From Peribacillus sp. FSL P2-0133 (GTDB lineage Bacteria > Bacillota > Bacilli > Bacillales > DSM-1321): a DNA stretch of 64,000 bases. The stretch spans positions 2,602,001 to 2,666,000 of the forward strand of contig NZ_CP150254.1 of the NCBI RefSeq assembly GCF_037975445.1, in the 5' to 3' direction. Each line of letters begins with the position of its first letter. Position 1 is the first letter of the stretch. The notes below the pieces were generated by a model. It worked only from the letters and a program-made list of their open reading frames with translations. It searched no databases and had not been told where the DNA came from. This document shows, piece by piece, positions 53,175 to 62,367 of this stretch. Made by a program: the position numbers and the translations under genes.

Positions 53175-53553
53175 AAAAAATTACCTCTCGATAACTCAAA
53201 TTTCATATAAAATCCCTTTCCGAACTAAACGATTTACAACAGTGTCGGCAGACAGAAATAAAAAGTTGCATTTGAGCCCCAAAACTTCAAATGATAAAAC
53301 GCAAATGTACAAACTTGCCCCAGTATTTACCTATAATGGATTGGTGGTAGTTGATAGATCAATTCTCTGTCACTAGGCTTCGGAAGCTTGCCCAAGACTT
53401 ACTGGAAGTCTAATAAGTGAAAATCCATAAAAAGGTTGAACAAACGAAAGGACATTGGATCGAACAGCCAATCCATTCATTTTTATAGTCTACAAAGAAA
53501 ACGCCGGGGAGAACTTGAACACATAAAGCTTTTATAGGAGGAGAGTGACCATT
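53175..53553. other. Intergenic, nothing recognised
   Basis: About 380 bases. A plus-strand frame overlaps the end of the HTH gene but lacks a start site and homology. A promoter for the hydrolase gene is expected here; no clear hexamers were found. Confidence 0.4.
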
Positions 53554-54438
53554 ATGAATATTTTATTTGAAGAATTATTTGATGTTGATCTAATCGGGAA
53601 AGCGACTACAAAAAAGCCTAATTTAAAAAACTTAAATTCTAATCCAACAAGTAATAAAGAAGTGGCTGTAATTGGTATTGATTTTCAAAATGACTTCTTG
53701 GAAGAAGGAAATCTGGCTGTTGCTGATTCTTATCAAGACGTAAGAAACTTTGCTAAGTTCATTTATGAAAATGTTGATGCTATAGATGATATTTTTATGA
53801 GTTTAGATATACATCAACCGAAACAAATCTTTCACCCTGCTTGGTGGGTAAATGATAAAGGACAGTATCCTGAGCCATTTACGGTTATTACTTATCAAGA
53901 TGTATTGGAAGGTAAGTGGGCACCTATTTTCCAAGAGCAAGAAAGTTTAGAGTATCTTCGTGGACTAGAGGCAACTGAAAAGAAGTCCTTGATAATTTGG
54001 AGTTTCCATTGCCTACAAGGTACATTTGGTGCAGCAATTGAATCGCAATTATCTAACCTGTTATTTGCCTACTCTTTGTATAAAGAGAAGGATGTACATT
54101 ACGTGACAAAAGGGTTAAATCCTATTTCTGAAATGTATGGAATAATAAAACCTGAGTATTCAAAAACGGATTTAACAGACAAAAATCTTTTAAGTCAATT
54201 GCAGAATTATAAAACAATAGTTATTGGTGGAGAGGCTAAGTCTCACTGTGTACTTGAGACAATCAAACAGATTGTGGAAGAGTTTGAAATGATAAATCAC
54301 AAGGATTATTTAATTTATGTGTTAGAAGATTGTACATCTTCCATCACAGGTTTTGATGAAGTCACAGATGATGAATACATAAAATTAGCTTCAAAATACC
54401 CAATTAAACTAACTACAATTAAAGAACTAAAACTTTAA
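53554..54438 (+). CDS. Nicotinamidase-like isochorismatase-family hydrolase
   Basis: 294 residues. V-I-G-I-D-F-Q-N-D-F-L-E-E-G-N holds the first catalytic aspartate, the histidine-rich MSLDIHQPKQIFHPAWW segment supplies metal ligands, VHYVTKGLNPISE carries the catalytic lysine, and I-G-G-E-A-K-S-H-C-V-L-E-T holds the nucleophilic cysteine. These are the features of enzymes that deamidate nicotinamide to nicotinate. Longer than standard PncA (about 180-210 residues) and divergent from the stump at 55822. ATG 53554 is preferred to the GTG at 53545 by spacing from aggaggagag. A broken nicotinate phosphoribosyltransferase follows directly, supporting NAD salvage. Confidence 0.75.
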   Translation: MNILFEELFDVDLIGKATTKKPNLKNLNSNPTSNKEVAVIGIDFQNDFLEEGNLAVADSYQDVRNFAKFIYENVDAIDDIFMSLDIHQPKQIFHPAWWVNDKGQYPEPFTVITYQDVLEGKWAPIFQEQESLEYLRGLEATEKKSLIIWSFHCLQGTFGAAIESQLSNLLFAYSLYKEKDVHYVTKGLNPISEMYGIIKPEYSKTDLTDKNLLSQLQNYKTIVIGGEAKSHCVLETIKQIVEEFEMINHKDYLIYVLEDCTSSITGFDEVTDDEYIKLASKYPIKLTTIKELKL

Positions 54439-54503
54439 TGGATATCTGAAGAGGGTGATCTCTCTTCAGATACATACATTTTTATAACCGTCGGAGGTTG
54501 AAT

Positions 54504-54758
54504 ATGATGAGGAAAAATTTTCAAAACAATAGCTAAGCTTTGTACACCGATGCTTACCAAGTAAAAATGGTTGAAACATATTGGCATGATAGGCACTACA
54601 GACAGGCGTTATTTGAACTATTCTTTAGAAATTTACCTTTTAGAAACGGATATGGGTTATTTATTGGATTGGAAAGTATTGCGAATAATATCAAAGAAAT
54701 TAAGTTCACAGATAGTGATATTGATAATTTGAGAGATGTATATGGATATGAGTGGTAA
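54504..54758 (+). pseudogene. Truncated nicotinate phosphoribosyltransferase (second copy)
   Basis: ATG 54504 has ggagg 6 nt upstream. After ten codons comes TAA 54534-54536, then A-L-Y-T-D-A-Y-Q-V-K-M-V-E-T-Y-W and LFELFFRNLPFRNGYGLFIG. This is clearly the N-terminus of NAPRT, paralogous to [16 protein letters not shown] in the intact pncB at 56090. The frame ends at 54756 in unrelated sequence after about 75 residues, where a recombinase-like frame begins. The phosphoribosyl-binding core is missing. Confidence 0.75.
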
Positions 54759-55563
54759 GTGTGACTACGATCACTTGAGACATATTGATAATACATTGGA
54801 TAGTACTGACAGATTAAGAGCCTTCGTCCAGATTTATTCCTTTGCAAAGATAAACGGTTTACATTATGTGCATTTTGATGGTAAGGGAAATATTATACAA
54901 ATTTACAATTCTTCTCATAAACTGCATTACAATAGCACTTGTTTCTTATTAAAACAAAAGTACACTGACACTCCTATAAATACTGCTTCAAGACAAGCAC
55001 ATCAACTGAGAAGATTTTTGGACTTCCTAGAGTTTTGGGATATAGATTTGTTAGAAGTGGATACCTTTACAGTTGTTGTATCCTTTGTTAGTTACTTGCG
55101 TTTATTAAAGAGTTTAAGAGCTAAACCTAATCGGGCAATTGAATATTCATTACTGAAACAGGTGCCTTTGCATGAAAGAGCAAAGCATTTCGGTAAAGTA
55201 TCCTCTATAAGCTCGAATTTCGAGGGAATAATGATTCAAGACAGATTTGAAGACTTTTCCCATAATACTATAAGCGGCTTTGTAGAAACAGCATGTAAGT
55301 ATCTAGGTTTTTTAAAAAAAGAAACCCATGAATTCGAATCTATAGACCTTACGTCTATTCCGGTAAAGCAACGAGCATTCACGACTACCACTACAGGTAC
55401 AACAGGGAGAAAAACGTATGTAATAGTAACCAATGTACACGCCATACTGAGTGAAGCTGGTTTTAAAATTCCAAATACTTCAGCAGGCCACATTCAGCCG
55501 TTATCGGAAGAAGTGATGACTGAAGAAGTTATAAACAATTTCATGTCATTCATGAGGATTTAA
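54736..55563 (+). pseudogene. Truncated tyrosine-recombinase-like protein
   Basis: 275 codons. ASRQAHQLRRFLDFLEFWDI followed by D-L-L-E-V-D-T-F-T-V and S-Y-L-R-L-L has the SAM-like core-binding pattern of tyrosine recombinases (Y/A-x-x-L-x-x-F-x-x-F-L, then the D-V-x-x-x-x-Y-L region). The frame ends before the catalytic R-H-R-Y domain. Its apparent start overlaps the NAPRT fragment with no ribosome binding site, so the 5' end is a fusion junction. Probably a remnant of an integrated element. Confidence 0.5.
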
Positions 55564-55565
55564 GG

Positions 55566-55748
55566 GGTGAAAAGAACCTTTCTTCGGTAAAAGAGCAAAA
55601 TCTATCTGTAGAACAACTAATGGAAGAAGTTTCCAAAATGAAAAAGACTTTAATGGCTTACCAAACGAAGTGTGAGGAACAGGCAATAGTTATTGAAAAA
55701 ATGATGAAACAAGTAGTGAAGAGACATGAAAGAGTTGAAAAAATATAG
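55566..55748 (+). pseudogene. Coiled-coil fragment after the recombinase
   Basis: Startless 60-codon frame: S-S-V-K-E-Q-N-L-S-V-E-Q-L-M-E-E-V-S-K-M, then a heptad-rich K-T-L-M-A-Y and a basic end. It may be a small accessory protein of the same element, like the short third genes found with paired tyrosine recombinases. Not identified. Confidence 0.35.
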
Positions 55749-55753
55749 CTTAT

Positions 55754-55778
55754 TGACCGTCGAAAGGCGGTCATTTTT
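55754..55778 (+). terminator. Terminator ending the inserted segment
   Basis: tgaccg/cggtca hairpin with a T-run. Confidence 0.65.
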
Positions 55779-55821
55779 GTATACCATTTTGTCCTTTTGA
55801 AGTAAAATTGTATAATGAGGT

Positions 55822-56028
55822 ATGAAAAACCTTGCCCTGACAGGTACGAGTCGGATTTTTGGATATACTATTTATTCATATCGCTGCATTTTGCATACGG
55901 CAATCGACGCTTATAATCTAGGCTATAAAATCTTTGTATATGAAAATGCAGTAGCCTCGTTCAATGATGTCGGTCACCATTGGGCGCTTGGACATTTTAA
56001 AGGATCTCTTGGAGCAACCATTCTATAA
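55822..56028 (+). pseudogene. Nicotinamidase (PncA) C-terminal stump
   Basis: R-C-I-L-H-T-A-I-D-A-Y-N-L-G-Y-K-I-F-V, then ENAVASFNDVGHHWALGHFK and L-G-A-T-I-L are the last third of a standard PncA (T-D-I-C-V-L-H-T-A-V-D-A-Y-N-x-G with the catalytic cysteine). The preceding L-A-L-T-G-T segment is scrambled by small indels and the N-terminal two thirds are gone. Directly upstream of intact pncB, so the ancestral order was probably pncA-pncB-nadE. Confidence 0.7.
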
Positions 56029-56089
56029 TATTCATTAACGTAACAGAATAGAAGGGAAGCGAATGCTTCTCTTTTGGGAGGAACTATCC

Positions 56090-57559
56090 ATGGAAAAAAA
56101 GTACAACGACGACAGTTACGCATTACACACCGATCTTTACCAAATCAATATGGCCCAAACTTATTGGCAGGACAAAACACATAACCGAAAGGCAGTTTTC
56201 GAAATATTTTTCAGAAAGCTTCCATTTAACAGCGGATATGCGATTTTTGCGGGACTTGAAAAAATTGTCCATTACCTTCAAAACTTTTCCTTCTCGGAAA
56301 GTGATATCGACTATTTAAAAAATGATCTGCACTATGATGAAGAATTTTTGGATTATTTGCGAAACATCCGTTTCACGGGAGCGATCCGCTGCATGAAAGA
56401 GGGAGAGCTTGTCTTCGGCAATGAACCGATTTTACGGGTGGAGGCACCGCTCGGTGAGGCTCAACTCATTGAAACTGCGCTGCTTAACATTGTGAACTAT
56501 CACACACTCGTGGCAACAAAAGCTTCGCGCATCAAACAGGTCATCGGTGAAGAATCTGCCCTTGAATTCGGTTCAAGGCGGGCGCAAGAAATGGATGCTG
56601 CAATTTGGGGAGCGAGAGCGGCCTATATTGCTGGTTTTGATTCCACTAGTAATGTACGTGCTGGAAAGCTGTTCGGCATTCCGGTTTCAGGGACTCATGC
56701 ACATTCCATGATCCAAGCTTATAAAGATGAATATACCGCTTTTCATAAATATGCTGTTTCCCATAAAGACTGTGTATTCTTGGTTGATACTTACGATACA
56801 TTGCGTTCTGGCATCCCGAATGCAATCCGTGTTGCCAAGGAACTGGGCGATAAAATCAATTTCATTGGCGTCCGTCTTGACAGCGGTGATTTAGCTTACT
56901 TATCAAAAGAAGCACGACGTATGCTTGATGCTGCAGGGTTCCATGATGCGAAGATTGTCGCATCAAATGACTTGGATGAATATACGATCATCAACTTGAA
57001 ACAACAAGGAGCAAGAATAGACATTTGGGGCATCGGAACCAAATTGATTACGGCTTATGACCAGCCAGCGCTCGGTGCCGTTTATAAAATGGTTTCAATA
57101 GAGGGTGAAGATGGGAATATGAGAGATACCATCAAAATTTCTTCTAACCCTGAAAAGGTTACGACACCTGGCTTAAAACGAGTATATCGAATCATCAATA
57201 AAGTGAACCATCATGCTGAAGGTGATTATTTGGCGATGGAATATGAGAAGCCGCAGGAACAGGAAAAATTAAAAATGTTTCATCCTGTCCATACCTTCCT
57301 AAGTAAATTCGTCACGGATTTCGATGCGGTTGATCTGCATGTGGATATTTTCAAAGATGGAAGTTTGATTTATGAATTGCCAACCATAGATGAAATCAAG
57401 GCATTCACGCAAAAAAATCTCCAAGTATTATGGCCGGAGTACCTGCGTGCACTTAATCCTGAAGAATACCCGGTAGATCTAAGCCAGGATTGTTGGGATA
57501 ATAAAATGAGGAATATAGATGAAGTTAAAGCCAATGTAGAAAGAATGCTAACGAAATGA
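56090..57559 (+). CDS. pncB: Nicotinate phosphoribosyltransferase
   Basis: 489 residues. Converts nicotinate, PRPP and ATP to nicotinate mononucleotide in NAD salvage. Visible are the N-terminal [36 protein letters not shown], the [20 protein letters not shown] block with the catalytic segment G-T-H-A-H-S, and [20 protein letters not shown] for PRPP binding. ATG 56090 has tgggagga upstream; nine codons of the longer frame are discarded. Gene intact. The next gene, nadE, begins 34 bases later, so the two form an operon. Confidence 0.93.
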   Translation: MEKKYNDDSYALHTDLYQINMAQTYWQDKTHNRKAVFEIFFRKLPFNSGYAIFAGLEKIVHYLQNFSFSESDIDYLKNDLHYDEEFLDYLRNIRFTGAIRCMKEGELVFGNEPILRVEAPLGEAQLIETALLNIVNYHTLVATKASRIKQVIGEESALEFGSRRAQEMDAAIWGARAAYIAGFDSTSNVRAGKLFGIPVSGTHAHSMIQAYKDEYTAFHKYAVSHKDCVFLVDTYDTLRSGIPNAIRVAKELGDKINFIGVRLDSGDLAYLSKEARRMLDAAGFHDAKIVASNDLDEYTIINLKQQGARIDIWGIGTKLITAYDQPALGAVYKMVSIEGEDGNMRDTIKISSNPEKVTTPGLKRVYRIINKVNHHAEGDYLAMEYEKPQEQEKLKMFHPVHTFLSKFVTDFDAVDLHVDIFKDGSLIYELPTIDEIKAFTQKNLQVLWPEYLRALNPEEYPVDLSQDCWDNKMRNIDEVKANVERMLTK

Positions 57560-57593
57560 CAATCCTATTTTATTAGAAAGCGGGGCTTTGCCA

Positions 57594-58424
57594 ATGCGTC
57601 CATTACAAAAAGAAATCGTAAAAAAATTACTTGTCCAACCAACGATCGATCCTGAAGTCGAATTCAGGAAAAGTGTTGATCTATTAAAAGGGTATTTGAA
57701 TAAAAATACGTTTCTGAAAAGCTTTGTACTTGGAATATCTGGAGGGCAAGATTCAACACTGGCGGGGTATATTGCCCAAACCGCTGTCAATGAATTGAAT
57801 GAAGAAACGAATAGCAGCGACTATAAGTTTGTTGCTGTAAGCTTGCCATATGGAGTACAGGCTGATGAAGATGACAGGCAGCTTGCGTTAAAATTCATCA
57901 AGCCAAGCCAAACGGTTACAGTCAACATCAAGGAAGCGGTGGATGCATCAGTAAAAGCTGTGGAAGAAGCAGTTTCTGAAAAGCTATCGAATTTCTTAAG
58001 GGGAAATGTTAAAGCACGTGAGCGAATGAAGGTACAATATGATTTAGCTGGACTTTATAAAGGCGTCGTGCTTGGTACGGACCATGCAGCAGAAGCGATC
58101 ACAGGTTTCTTTACGAAACATGGTGACGGCGCAGCGGATATCCTTCCATTATACCGATTAAATAAAAGGCAAGGAAAAGAAATCCTGAAATTCGTCGGTG
58201 CGCCTGAGCGTCTTTATACGAAAATACCAACGGCCGATTTGGAAGATGACAAACCCTTACTTCCTGATGAAGCGGCTTTAGGCGTTAGCTACGATGAAAT
58301 CGATGATTACCTTGAAGGCAAGGAAATCAGAACGGAAGCTGCTGAAATCATCGAAGGTTGGTATACTAAAACCGAACATAAACGCAATGAAGCCATTAAC
58401 GTTTATGATACTTGGTGGAAATAA
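57594..58424 (+). CDS. nadE: Ammonia-dependent NAD synthetase
   Basis: 276 residues. Final step of NAD formation, amidating nicotinate adenine dinucleotide with ammonia and ATP. The PP-loop [13 protein letters not shown] contains SGGQDS at 49-54; also [31 protein letters not shown] and the C-terminal [13 protein letters not shown]. Size agrees with B. subtilis NadE, which likewise lacks a glutaminase domain. ATG 57594 is chosen over TTG 57588 by spacing from a gcggggc site. A terminator follows. Confidence 0.94.
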   Translation: MRPLQKEIVKKLLVQPTIDPEVEFRKSVDLLKGYLNKNTFLKSFVLGISGGQDSTLAGYIAQTAVNELNEETNSSDYKFVAVSLPYGVQADEDDRQLALKFIKPSQTVTVNIKEAVDASVKAVEEAVSEKLSNFLRGNVKARERMKVQYDLAGLYKGVVLGTDHAAEAITGFFTKHGDGAADILPLYRLNKRQGKEILKFVGAPERLYTKIPTADLEDDKPLLPDEAALGVSYDEIDDYLEGKEIRTEAAEIIEGWYTKTEHKRNEAINVYDTWWK

Positions 58425-58442
58425 AAGAAGCTGATAAGTTTT

Positions 58443-58472
58443 CCCGCATCACATAAGATGCGGGTTTTTTTG
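58443..58472 (+). terminator. Terminator of pncB-nadE
   Basis: cccgcatc/gatgcggg with a 6-nt loop and eight T residues. Confidence 0.88.
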
Positions 58473-58540
58473 CAAGAACATAACGAGCACCTTGGCCAGC
58501 ACATCAGTATTGAAATTTTACCGGCAAAGGGGAAAACTAA

Positions 58541-59566
58541 ATGTCGACTCAACATATGGATTTATCCAGGATTATTGAAGAAACGAGCAAGGGAATTGGA
58601 TTCTCGGGTGTAATCGGTGTGAAAGCGGGAGATGACCTGATTCATAGCTCAGCACATGGCTATTCCAATCGGGCGGATGAAATCATGAATACGACCGAAA
58701 CAAAGTTCGGAATTGCTTCTGGGTGTAAACTGTTTACGGCGATAGCCATTTGCCAGTTAATACAAAAAGGGAAACTTAGGTTCGATTCTAAGCTTAAAGA
58801 CTGTCTTCCAATCGTGTTTCCTGATTTTAACCAAAATGTAACCATACATCACCTCTTAACACACACTTCGGGCATTCCTGATTACTTTGATGAAGAAGTG
58901 ATGGAGGATTTTGAAGAGCTTTGGCAGAAAAATTCGATGTACCATATAAAAAGATTAAAAGATTTCCTGCCAATGTTTAAAGATGAGGTGATGATGTTCG
59001 AACCCGGGGAAAGATTTCATTACAATAATGCAGGCTATATTTTACTAGGATTGATTGTTGAGGAACTTACTGGACTTGAATTTTCCGAATATATAGACAA
59101 GAACATCTTTCTGCCTTGTGAAATGAAAAATTCCGGTTATTTTTCCATGGACCAGCTTCCTAAAAATACTGCATTAGGGTACATTGACGAAGAAAATGGA
59201 GCATGGAGAACAAATGTTTATTCCCTTCCGATCAAAGGCGGTGCGGATGGAGGTGCGTATATTACAACATCAGATATGTTCAGGTTTTGGGAGGGGTTAT
59301 TTTCCAATCAATTACTGAATCAAGCATATACCAATCTTTTATTGAAGCCCCATATTGCTACGGAAGATAAAGGGGATTACTATGGATACGGCATATGGAT
59401 AAGTAAAAAAAATGAAGCGATTTTCAAATATCATCTTATGGGGTATGACCCGGGTGTAAGTTTCAATTCAGCGGTATATCCGGCAAATCGATTGAAAACC
59501 GTCATTACTTCAAATGAAAGCACGGGTCCATACCATATTACTTGCGTGATTGAGAAAGAATTATAA
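58541..59566 (+). CDS. Serine hydrolase of the beta-lactamase/penicillin-binding fold
   Basis: 341 residues without a signal peptide. S60-G-C-K63 is the SxxK catalytic pair and Y161-N-N163 the YxN motif. T-H-T-S-G-I-P-D-Y is the conserved loop of class C-like esterases, and H-L-M-G-Y-D-P-G takes the place of the KTG box. These are typical of cytoplasmic or peripheral serine hydrolases (esterase or D-aminopeptidase-like) rather than true beta-lactamases. The start follows aaaggggaaaacta. Isolated gene between two terminators; substrate unknown. Confidence 0.83.
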   Translation: MSTQHMDLSRIIEETSKGIGFSGVIGVKAGDDLIHSSAHGYSNRADEIMNTTETKFGIASGCKLFTAIAICQLIQKGKLRFDSKLKDCLPIVFPDFNQNVTIHHLLTHTSGIPDYFDEEVMEDFEELWQKNSMYHIKRLKDFLPMFKDEVMMFEPGERFHYNNAGYILLGLIVEELTGLEFSEYIDKNIFLPCEMKNSGYFSMDQLPKNTALGYIDEENGAWRTNVYSLPIKGGADGGAYITTSDMFRFWEGLFSNQLLNQAYTNLLLKPHIATEDKGDYYGYGIWISKKNEAIFKYHLMGYDPGVSFNSAVYPANRLKTVITSNESTGPYHITCVIEKEL

Positions 59567-59575
59567 AAACAAATA

Positions 59576-59605
59576 GAACCTTTCAACGAGTAAAGGGTTC
59601 CCTTT
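59576..59605 (+). terminator. Terminator of the serine hydrolase gene
   Basis: gaaccttt/aaagggttc hairpin, T-rich end. Confidence 0.65.
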
Positions 59606-59628
59606 GTTTATAGTCAAAGTGAATTCAA

Positions 59629-59775
59629 TCATTGATATCCTGTTTTAGATTTAAAAAGGGACGGAATTGCATCCAATTGCTCCATTGTTTCCAGAACTTC
59701 TGGATTTTCAAGTAAAGATAATTCACCTGTATCTTTATTCAAGATGCGGCGCATTTCTTGTATTGGGAAGAACTT
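59629..59775 (-). pseudogene. Unrecognised C-terminal protein fragment
   Basis: 49 codons on the minus strand: K-F-F-P-I-Q-E-M-R-R-I-L-N-K-D-T-G-E-L-S, then L-L-E-N-P-E-V-L-E-T-M-E-Q-L-D and a stop at 59629. Composition is protein-like and the sequence ends cleanly, but no start or family could be found. Treated as a gene stump. Confidence 0.3.
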
Positions 59776-59909
59776 TAAGGAGGTAGATTGCTTTAGGTAT
59801 CAAGGCTTTTTCAAACAAAGAATTTGTATATTTAGATATCTTGAAGTAGAGTATATTTAATATAACATTATTTTAACCGGTATTTTCCGATGGAGGTTCT
59901 TTTTAATTT

Positions 59910-60203
59910 ATGAAGGCAAGATATGAACTCGCGAACATGAACTTAACAGTAAGCAATGTGACTTTGCGTAATGCGGCGGATAGTTATGTCCTCTTGAAAG
60001 CTGCAGATGATCAAAATAATGAAATCACGATCAAGCTTTCCCACGATCAAGCGGAATTCCTGGAAGCGGAATTAAGGGAAGTAAATCGCCGTCGCAGGGA
60101 AAATAGTCCTGATATATCTGGAAATGACCAGGAACGTATTAATGACGACGATTCTTTCAATCTGTTTAGCATTGATTTATTCAATGAAAGTGATCCGAAG
60201 TAA
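59910..60203 (+). CDS. Small hydrophilic protein of unknown function
   Basis: 97 residues: a compact beta-rich N-terminal part (N-L-T-V-S-N-V-T-L-R, Y-V-L-L-K-A, I-T-I-K-L-S) then a helix with R-E-V-N-R-R-R-R and an acidic, disordered tail ending D-L-F-N-E-S. No membrane or signal segment. GGAGG lies 13 nt before ATG 59910, a long spacing, so expression may be modest. Family unknown. Confidence 0.6.
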   Translation: MKARYELANMNLTVSNVTLRNAADSYVLLKAADDQNNEITIKLSHDQAEFLEAELREVNRRRRENSPDISGNDQERINDDDSFNLFSIDLFNESDPK

Positions 60204-60373
60204 TTGATAGTATATGCTTATTTACCCCGAATCAAATTTTCTTCTCTGTAACCTTCCTTGCGATTTAAGATGATGCTACAGAGAGTTTATCATTCCCGCC
60301 AATACAAAATCCGAATTTAAAGTTATTGAAAGGCCATTAGGAATGTTTTAAGCAAGGTGACCTATCGTTACCT

Positions 60374-60778
60374 TTATTTTGATTGCTTGAAAAAATTCTT
60401 CACCAAAAGGAATATGGATGATAGTACTGCAAAAATCATGAAAAATACGATGAACCCCCAAAGGCCTACCGCCGCATCTTGAAACTCCATATTCCCCCTG
60501 CTGGTAAGGGCTTGCTGTATTTCAATGGCGAATACTAAAACAACCATGACTGTAAAGGTATAAAGGAAAGAGAGTATCGTTATCCCAAAACGCATCCGGG
60601 AAATTAAATTAGATAAAAATAACACGAACAAAAATATGATGATACCGATGATTCCCATTATCCAAAAATGCAAATCTTTGTCCGTTGCATTTGAATTTAA
60701 TGTGTCACTCACAAAGAATAGGATGAAATCGTGAAGATTATTGACGATTTCAGCTAATATCTGGATTATTTCTTTCAT
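60374..60778 (-). CDS. Small membrane protein with three predicted helices
   Basis: 134 residues. Hydrophobic segments at about 40-60 (W-I-M-G-I-I-G-I-I-I-F-L-F-V), 66-88 and 104-128, with an amphipathic N-terminus and a basic C-terminus (V-K-N-F-F-K-Q-S-K). ggaggtgtgaaaa directly precedes ATG. No family recognised; likely an envelope protein of unknown role. Single gene on the minus strand. Confidence 0.65.
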   Translation of the reverse strand: MKEIIQILAEIVNNLHDFILFFVSDTLNSNATDKDLHFWIMGIIGIIIFLFVLFLSNLISRMRFGITILSFLYTFTVMVVLVFAIEIQQALTSRGNMEFQDAAVGLWGFIVFFMIFAVLSSIFLLVKNFFKQSK

Positions 60779-61035
60779 TTTTCACACCTCCAATCCTTAG
60801 ATTATAGCAGGTTATAAATCTATATAGAAGAGGGGGTTGCCAGACTGACCTTCGATGGAAGTATTATGAAATCATAGACATGCTAAGGGAAGTATATTCC
60901 GGGTCACGTAAAAAAAGCATAAGTGAATGAATTGTGAAGTCAGGACATTCAACGTCAGTTTAACTAAGGTTATACTTAATAGATCAACCAAATTACATAA
61001 AAAATTAAAGTATAAGCGATTCATGGAAAGTAGGT

Positions 61036-61134
61036 GTGTCTATTTCCAATGTTTTAATGCCTTTAGCGATCTTAGCCATGGTTGTTTTGATCGGTTTCTT
61101 TATTATAATGCTAGTAAAAAATATCTTTACTTAA
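61036..61134 (+). CDS. Possible 32-residue single-helix membrane peptide
   Basis: GTG opens S-I-S-N-V-L-M-P-L-A-I-L-A-M-V-V-L-I, continuing as a hydrophobic helix and ending with a positive K-N-I-F-T. ggaaagtagg precedes it closely. It ends 26 bases before the next gene. Too short to be certain. Confidence 0.3.
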   Translation: MSISNVLMPLAILAMVVLIGFFIIMLVKNIFT

Positions 61135-61160
61135 TGCTTTCATGGTTGGAGGAAAAAAGA

Positions 61161-61409
61161 ATGAATGATGTACATAATCATGTGTTAACGGTAATTGATT
61201 TTATGAAAACCGGTCACAAAACTTGCTTTGTGAAAGTCATCGGTTTTGATGGTGAATCCGGGCAGGATTTTGAAGGCGAAGTTAAGTTTGTCGGTGATTT
61301 GCCTTTTGGGGATCTGATACATCCTGAGCGGTCACATCTATCTTCCACTTGCAGGGAGTTTGTTCGGGATGATTTGTTGCACAGATACAATTTAGGGCAG
61401 TTTGAATGA
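61161..61409 (+). CDS. Small conserved-looking protein of unknown function
   Basis: 82 residues from ATG 61161, which has tggaggaaaaaaga directly upstream; a much longer in-frame extension lacks any such site. Reads HNHVLTVIDFMKTGHKTCFV, then F-D-G-E-S-G-Q-D-F-E-G-E-V-K-F-V and an L-S-S-T-C-R-E-F-V segment. Soluble, alpha/beta. I do not recognise the family. Confidence 0.55.
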   Translation: MNDVHNHVLTVIDFMKTGHKTCFVKVIGFDGESGQDFEGEVKFVGDLPFGDLIHPERSHLSSTCREFVRDDLLHRYNLGQFE

Positions 61410-61648
61410 AGTGGGGGCAATTTTTATAGAGAATCCAATGAGATGACATTCTGCCCACTTGTTTAAAATTGGTAAAATGCAGGGTATAAAGAATATGGTA
61501 TGTAGGAACTTTTTTATGCCAATCTTCTCTTTTAACTGACAAAATAGCATATTTCTCCCTATTTAACTCTCGGACTTTAATCCTTATAATGTTAAATAGG
61601 AAAATATGACATTTAGTGTAGGATTATACTGTTTCTGAGGTGAGTTTC

Positions 61649-62077
61649 ATGGTTTATGCAGATATTTTGAGTAATATACACTCTGCTATCTCCAGTAAAA
61701 AAGCTGATTTGAATGTGAAAATTGAACGTTTAGAAAATGCGAAAAACGATATTATAAAAGAGCAGAGCATGTGTCTGAACGAGATTAGGAAAATAAAAGA
61801 CCCTGAGCTAGGTGGCAGCTGGACAGGGAATCGCTCGGATCAATTTCAGGAAGCCCGTCATGATGCCTATAATGTGATGTTTAGTATCATTCATGACGAT
61901 TATGACGATTACCAATGGAAAATCGAGGCAATGATTACAAAGCTGAATGCCGAAAATACTCTACTGAGCATAGCAGGGAATATAGCCCAAGAAGCCGACT
62001 CCCTTTTGAGCAAAGGCGAAGAGGCATTTGAGCAGCTGGAAAGTAAAATATCAGATTTAAAAAGGCGGTTGTTTTAA
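61649..62077 (+). CDS. ywqH: YwqH-like type VII secretion partner protein (DUF5082)
   Basis: 142 residues, almost entirely helical with long coiled coils (LNVKIERLENAKNDIIKEQ, then AQEADSLLSKGEEAFEQLES) around a central W-T-G-N-R-S-D-Q-F segment resembling WXG100 turns. In B. subtilis ywqH-ywqI precede the LXG toxin gene ywqJ, and small helical partners bind the LXG helices to target the toxin to the type VII (Yuk/Ess) secretion system. ATG 61649 is chosen because gaggtga lies 5 nt upstream. The stop overlaps the next start by one base. Confidence 0.82.
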   Translation: MVYADILSNIHSAISSKKADLNVKIERLENAKNDIIKEQSMCLNEIRKIKDPELGGSWTGNRSDQFQEARHDAYNVMFSIIHDDYDDYQWKIEAMITKLNAENTLLSIAGNIAQEADSLLSKGEEAFEQLESKISDLKRRLF

Positions 62078-62367
62078 TGACGACAATCAAACTGAATCAT
62101 CCTGCCGTAACGAAGCAAGTCGATCAGGTGAAGACGGCACTTGGTACAGTCACGCTTGGAAATTTGCCGGCAGGGGAGCTTGGCAACAATAAATTGGAAT
62201 TCACCTCGAAATGGATCGACCGGGAAACGAACCTGGAGAAGGTCTTCGAGCAATATATCAAAATCGTCCAGAAAAATGTGGAAGATACCCGTGCCAACAT
62301 TGACTTATTAAAAGAACAGGATGAAGCCATCGCCCATGCGTCTTCACATGGGTATCCTACGCGATGA
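62077..62367 (+). CDS. ywqI: YwqI-like type VII secretion partner protein
   Basis: 96 residues. N-terminal T-T-I-K-L-N-H-P-A-V-T-K-Q-V-D, a helix, a flexible L-P-A-G-E-L-G-N-N-K, then a second long helix (DRETNLEKVFEQYIKIVQKN) ending D-E-A-I-A-H-A-S. The layout matches the small ESX-like family of YwqI (TIGR04197-type). Its start overlaps the preceding stop (TAATG) and its stop overlaps the start of the LXG gene (ATGA), so the three proteins are translationally coupled. Confidence 0.82.
   Translation: MTTIKLNHPAVTKQVDQVKTALGTVTLGNLPAGELGNNKLEFTSKWIDRETNLEKVFEQYIKIVQKNVEDTRANIDLLKEQDEAIAHASSHGYPTR

Noticed and set aside
54480-58430. Reading the NAD-salvage locus as a phage-defence island
   Set aside because: No recognisable defence effector (Sir2, TIR, nuclease) is encoded; pncB and nadE are housekeeping genes, so only the rearrangement is claimed.
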